Below the pieces are notes generated by a model that was given only the letters and a program-made list of their open reading frames with translations, was not told the DNA's origin and did not search any database. The translations under genes were made by a program, and so were the position numbers. Positions 1 to 10,639 of a stretch of 64,000 nt of DNA are shown here, in pieces. Origin of the DNA: Phascolarctos cinereus (taxonomy: Eukaryota; Chordata; Mammalia; Diprotodontia; Phascolarctidae). The stretch's first letter is position 1; the number at the start of each line of letters is the position of its first letter. The stretch covers positions 9,586,001-9,650,000 of the forward strand of contig NW_018344015.1 in NCBI RefSeq assembly GCF_002099425.1, given 5' to 3'.

Positions 1-194
1 AAAAGATTATATTTGGATATTTAACAGCACTCATAGTAAGAAAGATTTTTCTAACTTGCTTAGACAACTTCCAAATGGAGGAAGGGAACCATTGGTTGCA
101 TTGTCTAAAATGTGATAGTTACTTTTTCAAACATATTTAAAATTACAAATGAAATGGGTTATTGTTTGTTGTTGTTTCCATTTGGCTGGTATGT

Positions 195-410
195 TTTCAT
201 CTTCTCTGATTTCAATCCTGACTGCCCTCCTCTGGGTAGGTTCCAGCTTGTCATTGTCCTTAAACTGTGGTACCTAGAAGTGAATTTAATAATCCAGAGG
301 AAGTCCGATGTGTTTGGTACAATGGCACTCACATCTCCAGGTGCCTGAAACCTATCCTCTCTTAACACAGCCTGAGGTCACATCAACATTGATGTCTAGC
401 AGATGGTTTT
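195..410 (-). mobile_element. L3/CR1-type LINE 3' end fragment
   Basis: Read on the minus strand this resembles the conserved 3' untranslated end of L3/CR1 LINEs. The plus strand carries the family's phrases CCTCCTCTGG...TCCAGCTTGTCA..TGTCCTT, then a 'TGTGGTACC..GAA' block and CTCTCTTAACACAGCCTGAG. It is a short decayed piece with no coding potential of its own. The two open frames that overlap it on opposite strands (112-348 and 159-368) are chance frames in this repeat. The family call rests on pattern memory. Confidence 0.6.
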
Positions 411-939
411 TATCTTTTTTTTTAATTGTGAAAAGATCAACCATTCTTTAATATTACAATAATTCTCTAATTCTTCATTATTTTTTCAAATATTAAGGAC
501 AATATAACTTCATTTGGAACTATGCATTATTATATATTTTTCAGCTGAAACAATCATTAAAATTAAATATCATAATAAACTGAATTTTAAATCAAGCATT
601 CTGATCAATATATACTGAAGTGTTAAACCAAACTTTTTGAAAAAGATGAAATATTTTATTCATGTTATTCTAATGTTAAAAATAATAATGTAGTACAAGT
701 TCAGGATGTAGTCTTCCTGTCCCCATTCATACTGCCAAGTTGGGAGTTCAGCTACTACCTTTTTCATCAGGGATACAGTGTTAATTCTGAGAGGCTAGAC
801 AGTATTCTTATTCATGAGCACCCCTCCTCCAGTGTCCTTCCTCCTAAATGATTATCAATTGATATAAATTAGTCAGTCAAACTTATTTAGCTTTTATTAA
901 GGTGCTACACTAAGAACACTTGTTAGAAATACCCCCAAT
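411..939. other. AT-rich sequence, nothing recognised
   Basis: No coding frame of note, no recognisable repeat core and no RNA gene seen. The DNA is AT-rich with short A and T runs. Confidence 0.6.
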
Positions 940-945
940 ACACAC

Positions 946-985
<40 letters not shown>

Positions 986-995
986 CACACACACA
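940..995. repeat. (CA)n microsatellite
   Basis: A run of about 20 CA units with an AAACG interruption near its right end. It is an ordinary dinucleotide repeat. Confidence 0.95.
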
Positions 996-2579
996 TTTCC
1001 CAAAGTCCTGGGTGAAAGGAAAAAAAATGGGCTCAATTTTAGAAAGTATATGTAGTAAATTGGTAATTCACAATTCCTGGTTCCTGAAAGCTCCTTTCTT
1101 CCCTTTATGGATTACCCCTAATGTTCCCCTTAAGGATGGTATAGTTCTTCCCTGTGATCCTTGCAGAGATATGAATATGTTTCCTGTCAAATGGTCCAAT
1201 CTATTATCAGTTCCCAGTGAAGACACTATTTCAAGCTGCCTCTCTCCTAGGGATGCTCCTAGAATTATTATGCAAAGTCACAAAAGCTCCACTCATCATA
1301 AAGTTCTAACTAACGGGAAAAGGAGGAAGTTAAGGTCAAAACTAAGGCTAAGATTTCTCTTTACTATCAAATCTTTCCTTTTCAGGGTTTCAGCCAAACC
1401 TCTCTTTCCTAGTTTATGATTTGTTTCAAATCTGGATTCTTGTCAATTTCCTCATTTTACATGACCCATATGCTAGATTTTGGTAAAGAAAATTTAAAAC
1501 AGTTCAAAGCAATGATACATAAGAATCTCTTGGATTAAAATGTTATGAGAAAAGTCTGGCCAGGGGAGAAAAGAAGTGCTCTAAAAAGAAATATTTAAGG
1601 AAAAAAATAAAGGAAACAATTCCAGTGATGGAAAAAATAGGACTTGTCATGATGAGTCATAGGGTACTCACTAACAAACACAGATTTTTAAGAAATTGTT
1701 AGGAAGGTCAGGTTACAAAAGATGATTATAAAACCTGAGAATTAAACCAGAGCCTCCAACTTCAAATATGATGTCCTTCAGGAGAATTGAAACCATCAGT
1801 TAATAATAGTGAAACCGTGTGTTAATGAATTTTCACAGTAGAATATTAGCTCTTTGAGGGACTCTTCTGCTTTTTACTTTGTATCACAAGCACCTCTCCA
1901 TGAACTTTGTACTTTAGAAGTTCAGCAATATTGATGGTATATACAAACTTTCTTATGAAGATGGTTTTCCATAGCCTATTGAATTTTGACTTAGAAACTA
2001 GATATAGCCATGGAATATTCTCTCTGGCTTTCTGAAAAACTGAGCAATGCTGGTAAACCTATTTTGACAACTTTTAGTTAAGACTGATTATCCTTTATGG
2101 AGGCATCATGATAAAAGGGATAGATATCTGGCCTCATAGTCAGCATGGCCTGGGTTCCAGTTTTTTTTTTTTTCCTGACACTTTCTGGCTCTGTGAGTCT
2201 GGGAAAATCATTTACCCTCTTGTACCTCGGAAAAATCTGAAACTTATAGAGAAGGTGCTTGCATTGGTAGCAGAAGGTTTCTGTCTGGGAAATTGTTCTC
2301 TATATCAACAGAATCACATATATATTCTAAATTTAAAATAACAATCTCTTTCTGAGGTCATAAGAACTTTATCATCTCTTTGGAAAATGTATGGCATGTT
2401 CTTTGATCAGAAATTTTTATCTAGTCATATCATTCTTGCTATTCACCCATTTAGAAATTTATTTGGAAAAATCAACAAATTTGTTTAATGCCATGTGCAG
2501 TTAATGAGTCTACTAATTTTCCTCTCCATCATCAGCAAATGTTATTTATTGGATGTCCTAATTCCCCACAAAATGAGTA
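996..2579. other. Unassigned intergenic DNA, no supported gene
   Basis: The longest open frame is 135 codons on the plus strand (1012-1419). It has no recognisable domain, signal peptide or codon pattern, and the predicted protein is a low-information mix of Ser, Leu, Lys and Arg, so I do not call it a gene. A short segment near 1845-1920 (AGCTCTTTGAGGGACT... TATCACAAGCACC) resembles the end of old L2/MIR-type repeats but is too short to assign. Confidence 0.55.
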
Positions 2580-3175
2580 CTAGCCATGCATCCAGGAGGA
2601 CTTAACCTCTGGGAATGAAAGTTGGGGTCTCTGAATATCTATTTGCTTTTTTGAATATGTGGATATTTGACTCATCAAAAATAAATAATAGGATGGCACT
2701 TCTTTCTGGAAATGGTGCCACATTTCTTGTTTTCTGATTTCCTGGTGCTCTTTAGCGCTCCAAGGCTTTCCAGCTATAAATGTGTGTGCTTTGGGAAGTT
2801 CATTAGTCAATTCCCTCAACACCCCAGGATCCATATTATTTGGTCCTGCTGCTTTATATATGTTCACAATTTTGGAAGTATTCTCTTATGGCTTTGAGTC
2901 AGTAGCAATTTTTTCATTTCTTTCCAATTCTGTGAACTTCATTTCCTTTGCTAGCATTGTTTTTTTGGGTTGTTAGACTGTCACCAGCTTTTATTTTCTT
3001 TCTGCTTTCTGTGAAAGATGGGTCATAAAAAATTAGCTCATTTTCTCCAGCACTTTAGAGGAGTCATTCATTTTCTATACCTCCTTGTTCCTTTTGGAGT
3101 CAAATTCCTTTTAGATACTTTTTAACCTCATATTCATATACACATTTTGATTTCATGCCCCAGTCTCCTCCTATT
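2580..3175 (-). mobile_element. Possible L3/CR1-type LINE reverse-transcriptase fragment
   Basis: On the minus strand a 95-codon frame (2867-2580) begins with IYKAAGPNNMDPGVLRELTN. This matches the start of the reverse-transcriptase fingers in CR1/L2-clade LINEs (typically 'KAAGPDGI.PRVLKEL'). The rest of the frame does not align to anything I recognise. Sequence upstream on the same strand (to about 3175) is A-rich and lysine-rich in translation, as in the linker before the RT domain, but contains stops. It is a decayed fragment. Family placement between L3, CR1 and L2 is uncertain. Confidence 0.4.
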
Positions 3176-3914
3176 CTCCCCCCACCTCCACTGCCACCAT
3201 ACACACTATTGTTTTTTGCATGCTTTTGTAAGGTAAAACTCTCACCTGACGCAAGCAGTTTTTGCCAAGAAATAAGCTGTTAACTAGTTATACAATTTAG
3301 AAAAAATAATTCTCTGTTCTATTAACCACTTGTAATAAGGGTAATGATTGGGTACCTGATTTACTGAACTAGGGATCTTTCATGAAGGTGAACATATGCT
3401 TTTGCTCCTTGATGACTGACATATTGTTTTTTATTAAGGTGTAGAATCTAGAAAGTTTACAGGACTGTGTTTTCAGCTCTTAAAATCTTAGTGGAATTCA
3501 TGTGTTGATTCACAAGAGTCTACTCTTCTGATTCTCAGTGACCAGTTACTTTCAATGCAACCAACTAAACATGGGGGATGAATTAGGTGTAATTGCGTCA
3601 TGCTGGCAAAATACATATCCCTTAAGAAAAAGCTAGGCACATGACCTGTCCATCAATTCAGGTGTCATTTGATTATATACTATGTATCAGTTACTATCCT
3701 ATTATTCAGGTATGGTGATTTCTACTGGGTGAAATGTAAATGCCCTTTCCAAAGTGCCTAATGTCCATTCAGGGAATGATATTAGTCTTACTTAACTTGG
3801 AGTGAGGTGGAATAGGATTTTTAATGAGATGATTTCTAAAGAAGAAAAAAAAAGAAAAAAGAAAGTATTTATTTTTCTACTAAAATCTTGAATTAACTTA
3901 TGAGTGTAAAATTT
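3176..3914. other. Unassigned intergenic DNA
   Basis: No gene and no confidently named repeat. A short A/G-rich run lies near 3842-3865. Confidence 0.5.
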
Positions 3915-4185
3915 TGAAGGTAATAGTAACAGCCACTATTTATATAGCTTTGCATGGTTTGCAGAGCACTTTATAAGTGTTAACTCCTTTTTATCCTCAC
4001 AACAAACCACTGAAATAGGTGCTATTTTTATAACCATTTTGCAATGATGAAACTGAGGAAGAGTTTCAAATAAAGAGATTTGATTAGGCTCACACAGCTA
4101 GTAAGTATCTAAGAAATAATTGAAGTTTGGATTTTTCTTACTTTAGGCCCAGTGTTTTATCCACTGTGATACCTAGCTGGTATGT
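3915..4185 (-). mobile_element. MIR-type CORE-SINE
   Basis: The plus strand shows the reverse of a MIR-type SINE in order: AGCACTTTATAAGTGTTAAC, TCCTCACAACAAACC, GATGAAACTGAGG, CACACAGCTAGTAAGT, and CCACTGTGATACCTAGCTG at the end. The element therefore runs on the minus strand, with its tRNA-like head near 4180. The order is complete, but the copy is diverged and probably old. Confidence 0.75.
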
Positions 4186-4599
4186 ATAGACATTTTTGAA
4201 TGCTTAAGACTGAAAATTCAAATTGTTAAAAGTCATCTACTCCCTGTTTGTTATCGCTGAAGCCTGGATATCATTCTAACTTGTTTCAAGGTAATGTATA
4301 TGTAGAGTTTTTATACTTTGAAGGCAGGGGTTGTGGTTTATTTATATTTATATTTCCCTCAGTACCTAACAAATTCCTTATACAAAGAAACTGCTAGCAA
4401 TATTTTAATTTAATTCAGATGTAATTATAATAAAGGAAAATAGGTAACATATAATACATGACCCTAAAAATTCTCCCGTGATTAAGATAAGTGACTTAGT
4501 GCCCCTTCCCAAGGCTTGAAACTTCTTCCTGCAAAGATAGCCATAAACCAATCTATAGGTCTCAAGGAATAATTGAAAGGTTAGCTAAAGCACTTGTTA

Positions 4600-4735
4600 A
4601 AAAGCATGTGACTGGGGCAGGCAGGTGACTGGCCCTAGAGTCAAATCCAGCCTCAGGCACTTAACACTTACTAGGGGTATGTGGTCCTGGCCAAGTCACT
4701 CAACTTTATTGCTTCAAAAAAAACACACACATGTA
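4600..4735 (+). mobile_element. Marsupial tRNA-derived SINE, short form
   Basis: Head to tail this shows GGCCCTAGAGTCAAATCCAG, CTCAGGCACTTAACACTTAC, a GTG..GGTCCTGGCCAAGTCACT core, and a terminal GCTTC followed by an A-run that turns into CACACA. This is the short marsupial SINE form that ends soon after the CORE domain. An imperfect CATGTGAC / CATGTAAC pair at the two ends may be a target-site duplication. Confidence 0.7.
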
Positions 4736-5439
4736 ACAAGAATTTCATTGTAATGAGGCTTAGAATGATAATTACCTCTTTGGGTCCATAGGTTTTTGTT
4801 GTTCAAACTACATCAAAATGCATGTAATTCACCTCCATTTGAATGAAGATTTTTCTATTTCTAGGTTAGAATTGTGTTAAGATGGGAAATTTAATGAAAA
4901 GCAGAATGGGAGTTAAAAAGAGTCTTGGTTTTGTCTCTGCTCTTCCATACTAAGGATACTTTGTAGATAATTAGTAGAAGTATAAACCATATGGCAAAAA
5001 TATTAAGTATGTTTTATCACCATCATCATGCTTGCTGCTGAAGTTGTCCTAAGGAAGCATTCAGTAAGCCTACAAAATAGGAGATTAAATTCCAAAAGTT
5101 TCATTAAATTACACAGAGCAGTTAATTTATTCACTTAGACAATAGTGTATAGAAAATTAAATATAAAAGACCAAGAAAGCAACTTGTCTGAAGATAGTTT
5201 CTATCTATAATCCAAATAAGAATAAGATGAATGATAATAATAATTATTATAATAATCTCAATAATAAGCATTATTATTGAGATTTATCTAAAATCTAGTT
5301 TTTTTTTTCTTCAAAATGCTATATTTAGAGTATGGTGCTAGGTGATAATATGTCATATTTTTACATGAGCTTTGTTTTTATGGAATTTACTGATTAGTAA
5401 GAGCATAAGACTTACAAAGATCTCTTTATATAAAGTTTA
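4736..5439. other. Unassigned intergenic DNA
   Basis: No gene seen. A cryptic AATAAT/ATTATT simple repeat lies near 5235-5280. Confidence 0.5.
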
Positions 5440-6540
5440 ATATTACAAGTGAAATAGAAAATAAACAACAAAGTGTTATTGGATTTATACAATGGAAATT
5501 CATAACCAATAGTGAGAAACAGAGAACAGTTAATGGAGGTGGTAACATTTGAAATGAACTTTGAAGGAAGGCATGGCAGTCAAAGAGAGGGAGGGAATTC
5601 CAGGTAGAAAATATGCAATGCTTGAATAAAGATATGGAGGTGAGAAGGAGCAGGTTTAGTCCCAGGATAAAGAACAGATCACTTTGGTAGAAGCATATCA
5701 AACAAAGTAAAGCAGGATGAGATAAGGTTGGGAAAGTAGGTACAGCCAGTGTGGATAACACCAATTACTGGGCAAAGAAGTTTGAAATTCAAAGAGGCCA
5801 ATATTTTTTGTTATTGTTGCTGTTTTAAAAAAATGGAACGACCAGTCTTATGCCCAAAGACAATTTGTCAATGATAAGGAGAATGGATTGGAGGAATGAG
5901 AGGAATGGAGAATACATGTTAGAAATGGAGATGAAATGACTGCTTGGAGAATTGGGGGAGGGAATAGATTGAGATATTATAGAAGAAAATAGTGACAGCA
6001 ATTTGTGACATTGGAAATGAGATCTGATGGACAGGAAAGAGTCAAAGACAACAGCAATTTTTAGAATTTGAGAAACAGGATATATGATGGAGAAACTGAA
6101 AAAATAATGGCTAGAAAGAAGATGCAGTTTTGAAGAAAGAAAATGGGATCACTTTTAAACTTCTGAAATTTTGGCAAAAGTGGAAAATTCTCATAGAGTT
6201 GTCTTACACATAAGTGAAGAAGTGGTTCAAAGCTCAGAAAAGAGATCAAGGCTGAAGACGTAGATTCAGAGATTTTCCACGTAAAGGTAATAGCCAAAAT
6301 CATGAGGTGAAGGTGATTGGCAATTAGGAATGTATAATGCAACAATAAAGCCAAGGAAAGAAAATTGGGGAGCAACCGCATTGAAGATGATTAGAGGCCA
6401 TTTTAAAAAAGGCATTTAAAGAAATAAGAAAGGAAATAAGAAAGTCTGATACATTTGAAGCCAAAGCTGAAGATGTTATCTATGAAAAGAAATGATAAAC
6501 ACTATCAAATGCTACTGAGATGTAAGAAAGGATGAAAACT
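5440..6540 (+). mobile_element. Old decayed interspersed repeat, family not named
   Basis: The segment carries a string of phrases typical of an old high-copy mammalian repeat: 'GGGAATTCCAGGTAGAAA...GCAATGCTTGAATAAAGATATGGAGG', 'GAGATCTGATGGACAGGAAAGAGTCAAAGA', 'GCTGAAGACGTAGATTCAGAG' and 'AAATGCTACTGAGATG'. Fragments that look like the same kind of repeat lie at 25040-25330, 33421-33590, 36395-36660 and 45441-45615, all on the plus strand. Minus-strand open frames inside it (5426-5764, 6061-6381) are rich in Phe and Leu and look like chance frames. I do not know the family name. Confidence 0.45.
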
Positions 6541-9500
6541 AGGAAAATTCCTTTGTATTTGCTTATTAATAGATCACTGATAAACTTTGAAAGAATGGCT
6601 TCCATAACATGTTGAAGACTCAGACCACATAACAAATGATGATGAGTAGTAAGTAAAGAAATAAAAGCTTTGTAGATTACAATTTCCGTAATTTAAACAG
6701 TTATAGCTAGGGGATAGATTCGTTTCCAAATAAGGTTTATAGGCAACTACATAGGATTAAACAGGTAATATTGATTAAATGAAGTTAAAACAGCTTTTGT
6801 GTGAACAAACAGTGTAACTAGGGTAACCAACAAGCAATGAACGGGGTGGGGGGAGGGGAACTTCCCATGTAATACCTCTGATGAAGGTCTTGTATCCAAG
6901 GTATATAAACAATAAAAAGAGATATATAAGGATAAATGTGATTTGCCAACAAATAAATAAAGAACAACTAACTTTTTAGTACCCATTTTAGTAAAAATTC
7001 AGCACACAAAGAACCGAGTCATACACAATTGAAACTCCCATCTGTCACATTATAGTCTCATCGATTTTATTTTTTCAAGCACTAGAAAAAATGCCCAGAT
7101 GCCAAATATTCCTTCAGCTGCCTGTTAATAAATTGAAGTAATGGTTATAGACTGATGATCTTCTGTGTCTTCAACCCCCTTTTGTAGTTTGTTCTTTTCC
7201 TGGCAAGCTAGAAAACTAGGTTCAAGAAATTCTAACTGACAGACCTAATTGAGTATCACAGCCCCCTACCACTGAGGAAGATGGCAACATGCAGCTGTTC
7301 CATAGAATCCCTCAGCTGGTCCATTACTTGCTAGCCGCTCCAACTCTTAATTGCTGATTATCTTTGCCAAGGTCTTTATTTTCTCTACCCAACCCTTTTA
7401 AAAGCCTTGTCTAAAAAGAAAGGACGTGTGAAGGCCAAATGAAAGGGACACTTGTCTGTTGGGCTGCATCTTCTCCTTATCCTCCCCTAGTGATTACTTC
7501 TTTTATGCACTGAAAAACCTCACAGAATCTCTTATCCAACTGCTAAATATCTTTCTGACAGTATATTTCTTTCTCTAGGAGAATTCATTACTTCATTTAG
7601 ATAAATTCATTTGTGTGACTTTATAGGATCCAGCTCTCATTTCCATCCTTTTCCCCCAAATCAGGATGTCATTAGAGATGAAATTTATGTATCTGAAGTC
7701 CCAAGAAATGGCCACTAAAATATTTGTTTTGTGACATGGTGCTTTGTGAGCTTCTGTGATATGGGTTGGTACAGATTGATTGTAGGTACCCTAGACTGTT
7801 TGTGGCCAAATCTGTCATGCTTGTTTTGTTCAGAGTTGATTCCTTGTAGGAGTAAATAGTTTTGTTACAAGAATTACCAAAGCCTTTGAAATACTTCTAA
7901 TTCAGTCAAATCCATTTTGGTATTCAATAGCTTGCACTTCCAAGGTTAAAGCACCATTTCTCACAGGCACCTTTGAATGCTACTGCACAGCAAAGTGAGT
8001 TGAGAAGGAGTGACTGATGATGCTATTGATTTTAACCTTGGTTGTTTGTTGTTGGTTTTTTTCCCCTTACTTATAGAGATTTTCCATTCTTACCAAATGT
8101 TATTAAAGGATTCAAAAATGAATTTACCAGATAACAATGAATTTTCTAAAATCAGAGTATAATGTCACCATTCCATTACCCATCTCCAGCCTCATCCAGT
8201 CAGTGATTAGAGGTTTTGCAAAAATGCTAATTTCAAATGGTAAATTCTAAAAGGAAAAGAAATACATAGTACAGACACATCCAAAAATGAAATTATATTT
8301 TCAAACTCTTATGGTTGTTGCTATAATTGTCTTTTTTTTTTGCTGCTATTATGACCTATATTGCTATGTTTACTCCCATTCCTATTTTAGCTTAATGTCA
8401 GAAGTATACTTCATTTAGAGATTTTTCACAACTGAGCTTCACTTATTAGTATACATTCAGAAAAAAAAATAATGTATGGTCACTGAAACAGTTTATCACC
8501 CTCTTTTTATTTGTGTTAATCTTCACAAAGCCTAGGAAACATTTCTATGTGAACTGATAATTGGCTATTTGTATTTTTAAAGTGTTTTTTTCTCTTTCTT
8601 CTACTATTGCATTTCATCATTTACCTACTTACCTATTCTTCATGGGGCTGCATAGCTATATTTTCATTCCTCAGGTGAAGAAAATTGAAAGCAAGAAAAG
8701 CTACATGACTTGCTTGACATTCCAAAGTTTCTTACATCAAGTACATCTGGGAATAGAACCTTTGTATACTAACTCGTTTTCCTAATAATTGTAGTCCACT
8801 AGGCTTCACAGTGTTTATTATTGCCAAATTTGTCCCAAGGTTTTACTTGGATGCATTAGATATTGTCACATGGAACCTAATACCAAATTAAGAATATAGT
8901 AAAAATATTATACAAAAAAAAACTGTGGATGTAATACTCTACTAAGATAAATATGTGATGTGACAATATTTCATGCAGAGCAGAGGATTCTGGAAAAAAT
9001 TCTAGAAAGTGGGTGAAGAAAAAGAGATGAAAAGGTATCTTCCCTGTTGTGAGGTTGAGAAGGTTCTTTGACTTCTTGGGATCTCTTTAACTCTTAATTT
9101 ACTAAGTAGAAGAAGACAGTTAAATTTCATTCTGAGGTTCCAAGTCATATGTCTGTATGTTTGTGTGTACACACGTGTATATGTCCCAGGACTTAGGGAG
9201 ATGGTGAGAAAAGCCTCTTATCACTTTCACTGGTGTGAACTTGGTTTTTGCAGAAACTAATTCAGGCATTCCTGATAGCTTGATTGCTCTTTGAAAACCT
9301 CAGAGGAATTCTTCCATGGAAGGTCCTGAGGATCCATTTTCATCCTGTGTTTGAGTGAAGGCATGAATAATATCCTTGTCAAATAATCACATAACAAAAT
9401 TGGAAAGGAGAACTAACATACAGGATAACAGAATCAAGATTAAAAAAGATCAGCTAGGACATTGTGAAGAATCTAAAAATAGGAAATTTAATTTTAAAAG

Positions 9501-9545
9501 TTTAACTTTATATAGTGAGCAAGTAACCCAGTTAGAAATCATTTC
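6541..9545. other. Unassigned intergenic DNA
   Basis: About 3 kb in which I find no exon-like frame, no RNA gene and no repeat I can name with confidence. The short open frames at 6747-6986 and 8561-8785 are AT-driven and have no recognisable domain. Confidence 0.5.
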
Positions 9546-9800
9546 AGCCTGCTAGGTGGTTCAGTAGATAGAGCCCTTTTCCTGGAGTCAGCAAGTCCTG
9601 AATTAATATCTGGCCTCATTTATTTGCTAGCTGTGTGACCTTCAGCAAATCTCTTAATCTCTGTTTTTCTCAGTTTTCTCATCTATAAAATGGGGCTAAT
9701 AATAATAACACCTCCTTCCCAAGGTTATTATGAAGATAAAATATGAAAATATTTGTAGTGTTTAGCACCACACCTAACACATAGTAGATGCCACATAAAT
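9546..9800 (+). mobile_element. MIR-type CORE-SINE
   Basis: A complete MIR-like order on the plus strand: GCTAGGTGGTTCAGTAGATA head, GGAGTCAGCAAGTCCTGAAT, GCTAGCTGTGTGACCTTCAG, CTCAGTTTTCTCATCTATAA, AAGGTTATTATGAAGATAAA and an L2-like tail GTAGATGCCACATAAATGTT. The ATT microsatellite that follows has probably grown from the 3' end. Confidence 0.8.
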
Positions 9801-9802
9801 GT

Positions 9803-9806
9803 TAGC

Positions 9807-9846
<40 letters not shown>
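9803..9846. repeat. (ATT)n microsatellite at a SINE 3' end
   Basis: About 14 ATT units directly after the MIR-type SINE tail. Confidence 0.9.
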
Positions 9847-9848
<2 letters not shown>

Positions 9849-10074
9849 AATTATCCTCTGAAAAATAATTGAAGAATATAGTGGAATGCAAGCTTAATAT
9901 GAATTAACATGTGAAATGGCAGCAGCATTCACTTCTCAACCCTTCAAAAAACAAGAACAAAAACCATTGATGCAATCTTAGGCTGAATTACAAGCATAAC
10001 TCCAAAAATAAGGAGTTGATTGTCCCATGATACTCTGTTTTGGTTAGATGACATCATATGATACCATGCAGTCA

Positions 10075-10515
10075 TAAAGTTAGGTGTGGAAGGGACAACC
10101 TAGAATAGTTTACTTAGTTCTGCATACCACATTTTAGGAAAGATACAAAGCTATTCAAATAAGGACATTCAAAGAAGGGCAACCAGGATAATGAAGGGCT
10201 CTAGTTCAGATTGTAAAAGAATCTGCTGAAAGAAATGTGGATATTTAATCTAAAGGAGACAGCAGCTAGGGAACTTGATATTAGAAGAGCTATCATGTAG
10301 AACAGAAATTAGATTAATTTTGTTTGGTTCCAGAGAGAAGAATTGGGAATAATAGGTGGAAGTAGCAAAAAGGAAATGTAGGCTTAATTGAGGCAGCGTT
10401 CAGGGAGGGAGACTTTTACTTAACATTTTAACTGACCAAAAGTGGAATGGGCTTCATGGGAGGATGTGTCATGCATCAAAAGAGGTCTTCAAAAATAAGG
10501 TGAACCACCTTAATT
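10075..10515 (+). mobile_element. L3/CR1-type LINE 3' end fragment
   Basis: The plus strand shows the conserved L3/CR1 3' end: AAGAAGGGCAACCAGGATAA, ATCTAAAGGAGACAGCAGCT, a GAAGAATTGGGAATAATAGG / TGGAAGTAGCAAAAAGGAAA block, CCAAAAGTGGAATGGGCTTC and AAAAGAGGTCTTCAAAAATA. It is a decayed 3' piece of an old LINE lying just upstream of L1-B. The opposite-strand copy at 32890-33420 carries the matching complementary phrases. Confidence 0.75.
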
Positions 10516-10583
10516 AGGTTATACAGAAGATTAATTTCTAAGCATTGTTTAGATTAGATGGAAACTGATGTCTTCTATTGCTA

Positions 10584-10626
10584 AAAAGAAGGAAAGAAAG
10601 AAAGAAGGAAGGAAGGAAAGAAGGGA
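10584..10626. repeat. (GAAA/GGAA)n microsatellite
   Basis: A short purine tract of GAAA and GGAA units immediately upstream of the L1-B 5' breakpoint. Confidence 0.85.
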
Positions 10627-10639
10627 ATATTATTTTAGA

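Noticed and set aside
1012-1419. 135-codon open frame on the plus strand
   Set aside because: No domain, no similarity I recognise, no exon signals, and composition like the surrounding DNA. One frame of this size is expected by chance in 64 kb.
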